Below, piece by piece: positions 10,908 through 22,910 of a stretch of 64,000 nucleotides of DNA. Origin of the DNA: Rhodocollybia butyracea (Eukaryota > Basidiomycota > Agaricomycetes > Agaricales > Omphalotaceae); the NCBI GenBank assembly GCA_015501585.1, contig JADNRY010000249.1, positions 1-64,000 on the forward strand, written 5' to 3'. Under the pieces are notes generated by a model, which ran no database searches, had not been told where the DNA came from, and saw nothing but the letters and a program-made list of their open reading frames with translations. Position 1 is the first letter of the stretch; every line of letters begins with the position of its first letter. A program made the position numbers and the translations under genes.

Positions 10908-13421
10908 ATGCTCGTCTCTATCGTGTTCCTAATCCTTGGGTGTTCCTGTGGTGCAGAAGTCCTCAGGCAGCATCATGAAAATCTCTACATCGTTAATAGG
11001 GACATAGCACCGGACGGGTTCCAACGCTCGTATGCCCTCGCGCTCATGTATCCGAATTGCAACTGACATACTAAATCAGCACCGTCCTTGCAGGCCGTAC
11101 GCCTCATGACGGCTCATTCCCAGGGCCCTTGATCACTGGCCGCAAGGTATTTACCTTTAACTTTTTGACAGATTCTGTTCACTGTTATCGCTTAGGGTGA
11201 CAGGTTCTGGATAAATGTAACCGACTTGCTTACGGATCCTACAATGGATAGAAGCACTAGCATCGTAAGTATTGCTTGAATTTTGAGAATGCCTTAGTAT
11301 TGACTTTTTGGGGTCCTAGCATTGGCACGGTTTGTTCCAAAATACCACAAGCTACGCAGATGGAGTAGCGTTTGTCTCTCAATGTCCGATCGTAGCAAAT
11401 CACTCGTTCTTGTACGATTTTGGAGTGCCAGATCAAGCTGGTACATTCTGGTAAGTATTTACGGTTGGCCATGTCTGTTTGCTAAGTACTGCTTTCATGC
11501 TAGGTATCATAGCCAGCAAGTCTTTCTTCCTATTTCTATGGACGTGGAACTGACCTGAATGAATAGTTTTTCAGTTCAGGTATGCACATTGTCCACTAGT
11601 AGGAGTTTGTTCGATGCATTTCTAAAAATGCTGCTGTAGTATGGGGACGGACTTCGAGGACCTATCGTGATCTATGATAGTGCCGATCCTAACCAGCACC
11701 TATACGATGTGGATGACGGTAATTGTTCTGGATTTGAGGTTCGTTGAATTGGGGCCTGAAATCCATGATAGAATCTACGGTTATCACGATAGCAGACTGG
11801 TACGAATTTATGCTTTATGATGGAGAAATACGCTGAAGTTTCATAGGTTTCACCCTACGAGTCTCCAGCTGCTGGCGGCACTGGCTCCGCCAAATGCAGA
11901 TGCTACATTAATCAACGGCAAGGGTCGTTATGCTGGAGGAGTAAGCTCCACAAACATTGTGCCAAAATAGAATACTAACAGGTTTCAAAGCCTGACACGC
12001 CTTTAGCAGTTATCCAAGTCGAACATGGAAAGCGCTACCGATTCCGTTTGATAGACATGGCCTTTGATGCTTTCCATGCATTTTCTATTGATCAGCACGA
12101 TTTGAAAATTATTGAAGTTGACGGAATCAACACTGAACCACACACGGTCAACTTCATTCAACTCTATCCCGCGCAGAGATATTCTTTCGTTCTCAATGCT
12201 GATCAAAAAATTGATAATTATAGAATCAGAGCGCTGTCCAACACTGGCGTCGGAGCTCTCAACTTTACCAACGGAGTCAACTCTGCTATCCTTCGATACA
12301 GAGGAGCGCCTCATTGTGATCCTACAACATCACAAGCCAACGAGGTTGTAGCGTTGCGAGATGGGGACCTTCATCCCTTGGAAAATCCTGGTGCTCCAGG
12401 ACAACCCTATCCGGGCGGTGCCGACCTCATTTTGAACTTTACGCTTACTTTTAACGACGATAATGTGACGTTTTTCATGAACAATGTCACCTTTATACCT
12501 CCCACGGTACCAGTTCTCCTGCAGGTACAGTGAGATATCTTGACTCGTAAAGTTTTAACACAATCTTATACCTGTAGATCTTGAGCAGTGCCCAACATGC
12601 TCAAGACTTGCTGCCTGAAGGAAGCGTGTATACTCTACCCAAGGACAAGGTCATCGAGCTCAATATATACAACGAAAACGCCCCTTCAGGACCTGTCCCA
12701 ACACATCCTTTCCACCTTCATGGCAAGTCCATTATCTGATTTTTGCGCATATCTAAGTATTGACGATTTTACGAACCCCTCTTACTTTCTTAGGAGTAAG
12801 TATCTCTAGATCCCTCTGCCCCAAAACGATAATCATTCCACCAGCACGCTTTCGACATTGTTCGGGCTTCCGATAACCCGGAGTATAATTTCAAGAATCC
12901 GGTAAACACGTTCGCCATTCCATCCTTCCAGATGACTGATTTTTGCCATAGGTCCGCCGGGATGTGGCGTTGGTTGCATTAGGCAATCTGACAACTCTGA
13001 GATTCGTCACTGATAATGCAGGTAAGTACAAAGTTCTTTGTTTGAATGACTACCCGCAGTACCCTGATCTCCAGCAATACAGGCCCTTGGCTTCTTCACT
13101 GGTTCGTCTCTGTTCTACCAGTACATGCGTCCTTTGCTTACCTTACCCTCGATGTCAAGTCATATTGACCTGCATCTAAGCCTGTCAGTGTTTGCGCTCA
13201 CTGATTGATCATGACTCGATATTTTAACTAACCAAGGATTTCGTACTAGAGGGCTTGCTGTTGTTCTTGCAGAAGATACACGAGATACAAAGAAGGATGA
13301 TCCAGTTCCTGGTACGTACGCCAACATTCAAAAAGGGTTTGAGTATTCAATAGTTTTGCCAGACGACTGGAAATCACTCTGTCCTATCTACAATAAGTTA
13401 ATCCCTGCGCAGTTCCCTTAA
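10908..13421 (+). pseudogene. Laccase (multicopper oxidase), degenerate copper sites
   Basis: Laccases oxidise phenols outside the cell using four copper ions. The start (MLVSIVFLILGCSCGAEVL) is a signal peptide, followed by NLYIVNRDIAPDGFQRS, an exon at 11080-11146 (TVLAG...FPGPLITGRK), and then [39 protein letters not shown], the long middle exon (about 11985-12530), HPFHLHG-HAFDIVR and the tail LCPIYNK follow. Introns are GT-AG and mostly in frame. The second copper motif, usually HSH, reads only YHSQQ before the frame runs to a stop near 11558. The cysteine before DGLRG is replaced by glycine. The HCHIDWHL motif near the end survives only as HIDLHL (about 13160) without a clean splice to the next exon (TRGLAVVLAEDT). 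I therefore call it a decaying laccase. If splicing is unusual it could still make a protein, but probably not an active one. Confidence 0.72.
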
Positions 13422-13534
13422 GCAGCATCCTTTAGTTTCATGCTTTGAATGTTTGTTTCAGTGCACCCGATTGTTTGACGCGGCTCTTGAGTAATTGAGT
13501 CTATATGCCTGAGTATTTTATTTTATTTTCAACG

Positions 13535-13632
13535 GTCACTTTGCCGGAGTGGTTAACGGGATCGCCTGCTACTCTTACGTCAGCATTCAGCGGTTGGGCT
13601 TTGCCCGCGTGTGTTCGAATCGCACAGGTGAC
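13535..13632 (+). tRNA. tRNA-Ser(GCT) with short intron, copy 3
   Basis: Identical 98-base gene to copies 1 and 2, followed by GGTCTTTTTTTT as terminator. The flanks differ from the inverted pair 3.4 kb upstream. Confidence 0.82.
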
Positions 13633-14566
13633 GGTCTTTTTTTTCTGCTTGTCCTATAGTAAAAGCTCCTCGAACTTGAAGTTGCCAATCAATGGACGTG
13701 GACTGTATGTACATTTCAACAGAGTTGATTTATCTGCTGATTTATAGAAAATTGAAAACTGCCAAAATCAAATGGTAGATCTGTGCATCAGATTGGCCTT
13801 TACAGTAGAATTAATACTGTCATTTACCAAGTCAAGCTCGCTCATTAAGATTTTTGCACACTGAGTCATGCAATGTGCACCAGGGACTGGGGAGTGACAA
13901 CAATGATAAAAGTGTTACTTTGACAAAGAAACAAGTTCTTTTAACAGCAGGACCCTTTGTACCATCCAGGGTAGCTGCAGTAGAGTAGAGATGGACATCA
14001 ACCCGGATCCGCCACACGGGTACCTGCGGCAAAAAATCCTGACCTGTGACTGACCCAGACCCGTGGGAAATGGATACCTGGATCCGGCGGATCCGGGTCA
14101 TGCAGGTCTAATATCTGCGGGTATTTGTACTAAAATGGTACTCTATAAGGTCTGGAAGTCCCCAAACAATGACCTGTGACCTGACCTAGATCCGCCGGAT
14201 CCGGGTCAGACAGGTATTCCCATGGGTTAAAGTTTAAACCTGCGGGTCACCTGTTAGGAACTGGACTCGTGTCCTGCAGTGAGTCCACTATCCATCATAT
14301 CACTTTAGACATTTGTAGTGGTGGGCTTGGGCCATTGGACATGTCACCCACGAGCCGAGCAACTTCATTGTTTAAGAGTTGGTTGGTAACATAATTGAAT
14401 GTGAGAATCAGTATGTTGAATGATGAAATGGGCATAGGGGGGTTGAAGTCATAGTGTGATCGCACTTGTACTTTGACCAAAATCACCTCACAACACCTAG
14501 CTATATTCAACAGCTGAGTTACAATTCTAGTTATAACCCTATCTTCCTTAACCATGTCCCTAAGTT
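13633..14566. repeat. GGATCC-rich repeat region between tRNA and seven-TM gene
   Basis: Between about 13990 and 14260 the motif GATCCGCCGGATCCGGGTCA recurs in direct and near-palindromic form (14000, 14090, 14190), together with CCTGCGGGT and GACCTGTGAC. This resembles an unclassified GC-rich mobile repeat. The rest of the stretch shows no gene. Confidence 0.4.
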
Positions 14567-15890
14567 CTAACGATACAGCATCAAATAAGATACTATTGTC
14601 ACTGATGTTGGGTAAAAACCCTATAATAAGTAAAAAGTAGTTAGTCTTCACCCAAGAATATATATTATTTGAGATTTACCAGTGTGATAAAAGACACATT
14701 AGCAACAACGCTAGATGTTGTTAAAAGGGTGGGAAAATTATCCACTGCAGGCGTTGAAAAGAGAATGCCGAATGCGCAGTATCCAGCCTTCAAGAATCAA
14801 GACTTGTACTTTCAGTCATTTGTGAGCTGCCTCCAAAGACAACTTGAATCTCACCTGGAGGACACAAAAAGTGGCTCCTGATTCCACAAAAAAGATGAGC
14901 ACCTTTAAAGTTCGTGATTGGTCAACAGTTTCATGAGCGAATGGTCTTGTTGCCTTTGAATGCATCCTAGTACAGTAAGTCAATCACAGGTCAGTATTGT
15001 GCCGATTGAGCCTCTCAAGCATTTTGCTTACCACATTTTGCATGTTATGAGCAGGGTTGCTATAATGTTTAATGCCAGCGAAAATATGAGAAAAAAGTTC
15101 CGACCAAGCAGGCGCAGAGGATTGCCAGATGTGGCCAGAAGTTCTCCACTGCAGTACAAAGTGCCCACAACGTTTAAACCTGAGATGTACAGTCTTTTAA
15201 CAGAACAAATTGTGGAGTATCCCAAGACAGACAGACATACCTCCATTGCATATTCCCAAGATAAGTAACGTCCATTGAACAGCAGTATTGTGCTTCCACA
15301 ATGCCCAAGCTCTCCAAAGGACAACACTATCCCCAATTAAAAGCTGGATTATTGCAAGTTGGTTGCAATAAATTACTTCAATCTCCGCAAGCAAGAAGCT
15401 AGTATAGGAATTCACAAACATTGATACTCCCAGGCCATCCCCATATTTTGCCCCATATTTTGTCTGGAATATCTAACCCCCCGAGTTCCTGATTTGGCTC
15501 CACCGTCAAATTGATCATAACATAGAAGAGTGGGTCCAACAACTCTCCATTTGCACCAACAACTTGCCAGACAGCCACAAATATAAGAATGATTTGGACA
15601 ATGAATAGAACCAGGACTGGCCATTTTTGGAACCCTTTTTGACTGCAAGTCTGCAAGGTGAGTCGAAGACTGGTTGGCGGAATGGTGCCAACTGGCTCAC
15701 CAAAGAATATACAATGTGATAGTAGAAATAGCCATGTAGACACCTACAATATTGGTGAGTATTATCATCTACAAAGTACACCATGAAAGAAAAATGGCAA
15801 ACCAAATTCAATACACATTACAATGCTTCCGATAAGAGCAACTCTTATTTCACTGGCAATGAAAGTAATGCTGGATTCTTCCAAGAGCAT
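14567..15890 (-). CDS. Seven-TM receptor-like membrane protein (VWRAW family), intact
   Basis: An eight-exon model reads through cleanly to a 292-aa protein. Exons are 15803-15890, 15701-15743, 15420-15642, 15241-15343, 15032-15179, 14855-14966, 14680-14787 and 14567-14620. It begins MLLEESSITFIASEI and has hydrophobic segments throughout. The family motif LLIGDSVVLWRAWALW is in exon 4. ALNIIATLLITCKMW, LIFFVESGATFCVLQ and GFYPTSVTIVSYL mark the last three helices. Such proteins are a large, poorly characterised Agaricomycete family that looks GPCR-like; ligand and signalling are unknown. The C-terminal tail is very short (stop right after the last helix). A TATA-like CTATAAATAG lies at about 16006-16015, upstream. 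The first two exon sizes (88 and 43) equal those of the tandem copies at 27-31 kb. Confidence 0.82.
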
Positions 15891-16520
15891 AATTCTGGAT
15901 ATGAATGGCCCGATCTCTACAAGGAACTTTCAGAATGGTGTTGAGGCTGAGGCAAACTTATGTATTTCACTGTTCACAAAAGTGATTTGGGAGTACTCAC
16001 TATTTATAGGCCCTTTGAAGCTGTGATACATTACACTGCTTCCCGAAAACTGAGTGCCGGGCGGGATGGAAGTGCTTCATTTTTTCCAGAAGCCCCTTTG
16101 ATGAAGCAAGTTTAAATTTTGTATAATAGCACTTTATTGAGATTGGTTGGCAGATATATCACAAACTGGTACAGCTTGAATATGTTGGATATCTGACTAA
16201 GTAATCAGTCATAGTCAACCTGCTTGCAACTTGCACACGCAAGTTCCGAATGCCTCAGATTCCGAGAATAGACAAATTTGGTTAAGTTATGAAAGGAATA
16301 AAGTTTCAAGAGCCCATATCACACTTGAAGACACGGGATATATCCGTCAGTATGCCAGGAGACTTGAATGGATGGTTGTCAAAAGTTACAGACAGATGCA
16401 TTCAATAGATTGACAGGGATAATTTCTGCTTCAAGATCTGTCCGTTTGGGCATGTGCCTGCCGCAGTGAAGGGAGATCAAGCAAGCAGAGGAGAACATTA
16501 TGGCACCATACCCTATTTCA
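15891..16520. other. Intergenic, no gene seen
   Basis: Upstream region of the seven-TM gene. Short frames only, with no recognisable product. Confidence 0.4.
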
Positions 16521-16658
16521 CAGGCTCCCCAGAGACACCCCCCTGATCCTCAAAGAACCTGAGGAAACACGGGTAGCCAGAAGATCCCCGGTCAGAAGCC
16601 CAGGTGTCCCATGTGTCCTCAGATTGACCAGGACTGGGGGGTGTCTCTGGGTAGCCTG
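16521..16658. mobile_element. 138-bp hairpin (MITE-like) repeat
   Basis: The left arm CAGGCTCCCCAGAGACACCC is mirrored by a right arm ending in GGGTGTCTCTGGGTAGCCTG. The inner parts (GAACCTGAGGAAACACGGG against CCCATGTGTCCTCAG) also pair, so most of the element folds on itself. Confidence 0.55.
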
Positions 16659-17149
16659 GAAATACTTCAATTAGAAAAATCTTAGTAGTTCATTTGCCAA
16701 ATTAAGGACCACTTTCATTGAAAACCATGATTTTGAATTTCAATATACTTATAAAAGGGAGGTACTTGAAGTAGCGGACGCGAGTGTCCTCCAGAGCACT
16801 CGCTATTTACTATAGGCCTCAAAGTTCGGATGCATAACTATTCCTGTTAACTTCCCGAAAAACAGCTGGTAATTGAGTCACCAGCACTTCCACAAGATAC
16901 GGATCAGCTGGCAGACACTCACCAGTGCATGTAGCTACAGTACTACTTTTGTTGAATTAATTGATAGTAAATGAGCATCAATGAGGCATGACGGAATACA
17001 CTGATGTATATTTTCTTCTAATATCGACAAGGAAAGAACACAATGATACATTTCTATAACAACTCAGGCCGCCACATACCTGACTCAGATTAAAAATCTA
17101 AGTCTTCCTGGCACTCAAAATTATATATACGATTTATTCATTGCATCTA
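16659..17149. other. Intergenic, no gene seen
   Basis: AT-rich stretch between the hairpin repeat and the 3' end of the DOMON-b561 gene. Confidence 0.4.
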
Positions 17150-19014
17150 CTAGTCCGTAAAGTTCTCGAACTTGGCAGGTTCCACCTCTATGGTATGATG
17201 TTCCTCAGATTCTAATTCGCCTATTTCATATCCTTGCTCTTGTCCTGAGACCGCAGTGTCAGAGCGAGTGCTGCGACTGGCGGGATCAAGCATAAACATA
17301 GTGGAATGATCATTTCCCCTGCGATTCTCCTTCTCTTGCTTGAATTGTTTGGGAAGATAAATTAGCCCGATACTGTAGAGCATTGCGAGTATCTAATAGA
17401 ACAAGGAAAACATAAGCTCGATTACTAGAGATTGTGATTGGTTTGAGGCTTTCGGAAAGACGTACCACAATCCAGATGTACCAGATAATGTCTAAATATG
17501 ACCCGAGAGGACCTCTTCCGAGTAGCAACCACTCGACCTTATAGCCAGTGCGCACTTGATAAAATGCAGCTGCAATAATGAATATCCCGAGAAAGGCGTG
17601 GTAATAGTTTTGCGGTGGTCTGCCCAGGATGACTATATTAAATTTCACCCGGTGGATAAAATAACCGAGAGAGCATTGGAAGAGATAGAGCACAGAAATT
17701 GCCACTCCCCATTGCTGTACTCGTACTCTTTGTCAATTCTCAAGAAATGTGTATGCGAATCGACAAACCTTGTGACCGTCACCGAGATGTGGTCCCCCGG
17801 ATTTAGTAACAGCAAATACTCCTAGGAGCACGCCTGTGAAGATGATAGGCCCAGCTGAATATTGATTGTTGAGCATTCAGTGTCCACTCGACTTGCTCAA
17901 AAATGGCACTCACAAATAGCAACTTGTATGATCCAGTGGCATTTGAACCATACAGGATTAAACGTCCTGAGATACCGAGCCAGGAGTGCTCCGAGAGGAA
18001 GTAAAACCAAGAATCCAAAAATAAGCATAACAGCGTGTGCGAGAGCCATAATCTGGAAGCCAATAAAAGACGTCGAAGCAGAAGCGACACCAGTGAATGT
18101 TTGTGATAAATTGAAGGTTGCGGTGCCAACTTCTTCGTGTATTCGTATATTTGCGCTACTAGATGATGACGATGGGTTATTGGGCCCGAACGCCCAGATA
18201 GTAGGGACTATCGTTGTACTTTCAGACTAAGTAGACAGCGTGCACTATTAAATAGTGGGCCATTGTATTAATATTCAACGACTTACTGGGATAGAAAACA
18301 CGAATTCGGAGTTGGATCCATTTACCTATGCGGTTGCGTAAGTGTTCAAAATCTAATTAGAGTAAGCAAAACACTCCTACTAAGCTTGCGTTTGACAAAA
18401 GCAGAGCCGTCCGGGAGGACTCGATACAACAGTTGGCATAACTTTCTTAGGAGCCTCTCGTTGGGAAACGGTAATTGACCCGTCTGAATTCGACCATAAA
18501 ATGACCATAGGGCTGTCCGCCATCTGAGAGCCAAAGCCACTATATTTGGATCAACGGACTAAGTTGATTACGGCTTTAGAGAACGAATGAATACGTACAC
18601 TCCCATCCATCCAGGTACCATTTTGCCTGTTCCAGACAGTGTATCTGTAACGAAGAAACAACGAATAAGTGGTCTGAGCAAATGGAAGCCAAACGTGATG
18701 ATATTCACATTGTGTCGAGGTGCCGACCACGACTGCAGTAACACACATAAACTAAAAGAATTTTGGTCATACTGTAAAAGATCAATAAAAGGTAATTTCG
18801 TTGGCATACCGCGGAACAATGTGAGTCCCCCAGAGTTGTGTTAGTGCCGTTCGATTGAGTTTGTCGAGAGGATAACAATTCCTGATGGCTCGTTAGCTTA
18901 AGATACAACAGTTAACAAGATTGATCTTTACATGATGTTGTATTTTGGCAGAAGCAACGAAGGGTGAAATGGAAGCCAGCAGCTCAGCAGCAGGCAGGAT
19001 AGACGAGGTGCCAT
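17150..19014 (-). pseudogene. DOMON-cytochrome b561 membrane protein, frames broken
   Basis: Exons run downwards: 18932-~19014, 18810-18881, 18709-18751, 18599-18644, 18381-18539, 18287-18325, 17914-18226, 17769-17854, 17466-17714 and 17150-17392. The N-terminal half is a DOMON haem/sugar-binding domain (MCVTAVVVGTSTQYTLSG, GWMGVGFGSQMADSPMVILW, SDGSITVSQRE, TTIVPTIWAFG). The C-terminal half is a b561-like four- to five-helix unit with the expected histidines (MALAHAVMLIFG, KCHWIIQ, LGDGHK, NYYHAFLGIFIIAAAFYQVRTGY). The family is related to cellobiose dehydrogenase cytochromes and ferric reductases and probably moves electrons across the plasma membrane. Exon 18381-18539 needs a one-base correction between SSPP and TALLLSNASL. 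The first exon also lacks an ATG in frame with its donor. Two separate lesions suggest a pseudogene; assembly errors are the alternative. Confidence 0.7.
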
Positions 19015-19052
19015 TTGAAGAGGATACAAGCAAGATGGAACAGTAAGCTCAT

Positions 19053-20761
19053 ATTTAAAGAAAGGTGTCACCATTTACGCTATTATAGCTGTGAAGTAAC
19101 GTGTTGGCATCCCAGCTTGAAGTCGAGTAGAGCCGCCGGAGAGATCCTTAATTAGGCTACTGCGCTTTCGGGTAACGGTTAAACCAAAAGTTTTTTTTTT
19201 CCAATGCCCGCGTTACTGCATAGCGTCTGTAATACACACGACGGATCAGCAACGGATACGACACCATGTCGAGATATAACTTGAAACTTTGAGACCGATA
19301 CCAGTGGGATTGCACATCGCTACCTCATTGAAGCATTCAACGACACTCGGATAGACCGGTCGTCCCCATGGAGTTGCGGTATGTGTCGAACCGGAGCCCG
19401 ATAAGATCCTCGAAGGTAAATCTACGTCCTTCACAGGACTCCACTTTACAAAGCAATACGGTAAGTTGAATACGGTCTGGTTAGATTGAGTAGATTTTTT
19501 GGATAACTATGTAGTGTTAATCGGCTCCGCAGCGGGGTTAACAGCGGGTCCCAGACAGGAAGTTTAGCTTTAGGTAGTAAATCAAGTGTTCGTGCGCAAC
19601 CAAGACCAAGTCTGGTTTGGTGGTGTGGAAACAAGAACTAAAGCGCTGGGCCAGTTAGCGAGCGCCTACTAACTCTTTAAATCCACTAACTCCACTTATT
19701 CTCATACAATGTTCACTAACTCGACATCCGGATTGTGGTGTTATAAATGCCGAAGTTGTAGAAGTTGAGAGTTGAAACGTTGGAAACCTTTGGTGAGTTG
19801 CCAACCTCGACTGTCTATCTCATAATCTTACTCTATCCCGGTTTTTTGTTGTCGTTACTCGGGAGGCCACCTTATTGGAATGATGTGGATGCAAAGTCAA
19901 AAATCTAGTCCTCGTTGCGTTGTATAACCAGAAATTCACTACCTCGTTGATTTTCGGACCTCATACCATTATCGCGCTGCCTTCGTTGGTTTTCAAGAGC
20001 CTGGTGCCCATGTTTCATATGCCGTCACGTTCAGCTCACGTATACTGTTACATATGCATCTTTCCGCTCCACCCTTCAACGTACGGACCTCCGTTGACGC
20101 CGGGTCCAAATTACAGATAGCCATGTAATTCCTATCCGCGTTCTCGTTCTCGGTTCCCCTTCCCTGCTTCGAAGCTTCTGCGTTCAACGTTCAACACTAG
20201 CTGTGCTTACCACTCTCAAATCTCTTTCAAATCTTGGCGTAACCTGCTCTGGGCCACATTTTCTTCCACTCTTCCAGCATCATATATCCTAGCTTCGTCG
20301 TTCCTGTCCTCTGACCCCTAGTTGTAACATCGTCATATCTTCGATCCTGTTTGTTCTTGTTTTGTTCTATATTCAATAGCATGCTGTATCGATCCCTTGA
20401 TGCTAGAGATATATCTCAAAACTCGTCGTTTTTATGTGGTGATGACCGTGATGTATTGCAAAGATACACTGAGTCGCCTCCTATAGACTGGGACCCGGAA
20501 ATATCAAACATCAACAATATCGCATCTTTACAAAACTGAGGCATGTGTTCGTAAGTATTCTGTGTCGTCGCATTCATATGAGATACTGTATTGTACGGGA
20601 AGCTGGCCCACTCCAGCCTACTTACTCCATTCCTATTCTACTTTTGTCAAACGTTATGCATTCTTCGTGTTTGTCTCTCCATCTTCATCTCCAATTTCGC
20701 CCTCTCGTCTTTTCCATGCTTCTCCTTCCTAGGAACTTCAAATAAGGCTTTCTTTGTTGGT
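19053..20761. other. Intergenic, no gene supported
   Basis: Short frames exist (for example 20381-20539) but none has a recognisable domain or convincing splice structure. An A/T run is near 19190. Confidence 0.4.
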
Positions 20762-22910
20762 TTAAGAGTTGGGAAGTGGGGTCCTTGAGCGCAGCTCTAA
20801 ACGTACATGCTCAGGGGTAAGAAAATCTCGAATTTCCACAGAAGAAAGTGTGTGGACCGAATAGCGCCTCCAAACATATCCTGGTAATCTTTTATTATAT
20901 CCAGACCTTTGGAGCAGTGGTTGCCATACAAGTGGTGGAAGATTCAAAGGTGGTCCTTCCTTGTAGGTATCAAGGACCCAATTTATGGCATTTTCTGTAG
21001 TAAGCTCTATACATTGTCCAGCATGGAAAATTTTCACTGGACTTAGGCCAAAAGCCAGCGCTGAAAGAGCAGAAGTGATATTGCAATTATGGTCTGAAAT
21101 GTTATCCTCATAACTCCCATGGAATGCTTGGTTGTAGGAAAAAGAACCCACAGGCATGGGGTCAAAATGGATTCCTGCACGAAACCAACCCTCCAACTCG
21201 TCTAGATTGGTTGAGGTGCGTAGGCGTTCACTGATTTGTGAAACTGCAGAAAAATTATTCATGACCTCGCCTACTGTGTTTTCCGACCTCCCAGGAGGAA
21301 ATGCCCCAAGTGATTGAAAAAGAATACTCTTTGCAGATGGATTGGAAGTATAGTGGCCAAGCCACGCAAGAGAAGGTAGATCCCGATTCTGGGAGTAACA
21401 AGCTGTGAACCGTTCCCTTTCTTTCAAAGTGTCACCAACTGGTGGCATATGGCCTGAGATTGAACCCGCAGAGTCCGCATTTATAAGTCGTTTCCATACC
21501 CAGTTGCAGGCAGAAGTTATGATGATATATATTCTCCAAGAGAATTTATAAAAAATGCGCGAGTAAAGCAGATGTGTAAGGGTTGTTCTGTAAGAACATT
21601 GAACAGTGAATAGTGGAAGGACAGTTGCCAAGAGGTAAAGAATAACCACAGTCCCAGAGATAGCACCAATGACATATGCCATGGCAGTGCTTAGAGGGAT
21701 GAGAAGGATGATGAGCCCAGCAAGGAATAGTATCAGCGCAAGATGGAGGAGAGTGGGGAGCATTCCAATGAATGACTGAACCCGCCATTTCCTGAGCCCA
21801 TCAAAGCGAAATTGCCGGATATATGCTCGTTCCTGTGGTGTGCCAGTGATAATGGACATATACTGACGAAGCCATTGCTTTGCAAGTACAGCAAAGAGAG
21901 CAACAGAAAACGAGACAGCAAGGCTTGTGAACCATAGACCATTGACCCATAGGTCAAGGATGTCAGGAGAGAATGCAGTACTGGTGAGAGGGATTTTTGA
22001 GATGGAAGTACTATTTGCATTTGCACGGATTAGTATGGTCAACTCGCTGAGATGAGATGCAGAGAGCTTAGTATAGTTTTGAGACAGTGACTGCGATGTC
22101 TGTACCACAAATGTTGTGAGGACAGCAGAGAAAAGACCAGCCTGTAGAGGCATGAGTAAGTTCTGTTTAAATGGCGTGCCAAGGAGCATACAAAGACCAA
22201 TAAGATATCCAAATTGTCGCTTAATTCCCCAACCATATCATTATCAAAAGCGGTTGCTTCATCATTATAGACCCTCCAAATGCGAGCCTCCTTGCCAAGC
22301 TCATGATAAAGTTCATCCTCCGGATACTTGAGCATATAATCGTAGTTTGCTACCATTCAATTTTTAACAACATCGAAAACAAATGAGGAAAGGTCGTTCA
22401 CCTACCTGCCAAAGGATCTTGTCTTGCAAGTTGATCCTTTTTCAAGCCAAACCGACGAACCTTGAAAGGTCTGGTTTTGGTGCCTTGCTCTATCCTCTTC
22501 TCTGAACCATCCACAGCGTGCTGTAGATCGGAGATTGCTTCACGGAGGGAATTTAGCATACTTGTGAGCGTACCGGCTGGGAGCCCGGGATTAGATGCCT
22601 GAGTGGGGAGAGCATTATCTGGCGGATTGGGTGCCCGATGAGCTCTAGTTTCTTGTTCCATTACTGGTATGGATATATTGCTTGTGAGCTGAGATGTTAC
22701 AGGCGCAGGAGCAGGATGTGCGCTGGGGTCTGAAAACCCTGAACTAGATTGGAGTATGGAAGCCTCGCGCATTTCGCGCGCCTGCATCATGGAGTGCATA
22801 CTACGCATAAGGGAGAGCATCTCCTCCGAGTAGTTCATCCCAGGTTGATTATTATCATCGAAAGCAGTATTGGATTGCTCCATTGGTTCGTATAGTAGCA
22901 GATGGGTCAA
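20762..22910 (-). CDS. DUF6535 domain membrane protein
   Basis: Three exons (22406-22910, 22198-22349, 20762-22141) join in frame to 678 aa. The N-terminal ~168 residues are hydrophilic, rich in Met, Ser and Gln. The DUF6535 region then begins with ARIWRVYNDEATAFDNDMV and continues across the second intron into AGLFSAVLTTFVVQTSQ. Further membrane segments follow (LWVNGLWFTSLAVSFSVALF, HLALILFLAGLIILLIP, ISGTVVILYLLATVLPLF), with KQWLRQY between them. The C-terminal half is soluble. The second donor is GTCTTT, weaker than consensus, but the frame and family continuity support it. DUF6535 proteins are numerous in mushrooms; their function is unknown. An alternative start (MEQSN) lies nine residues downstream of the one chosen. 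Confidence 0.82.
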
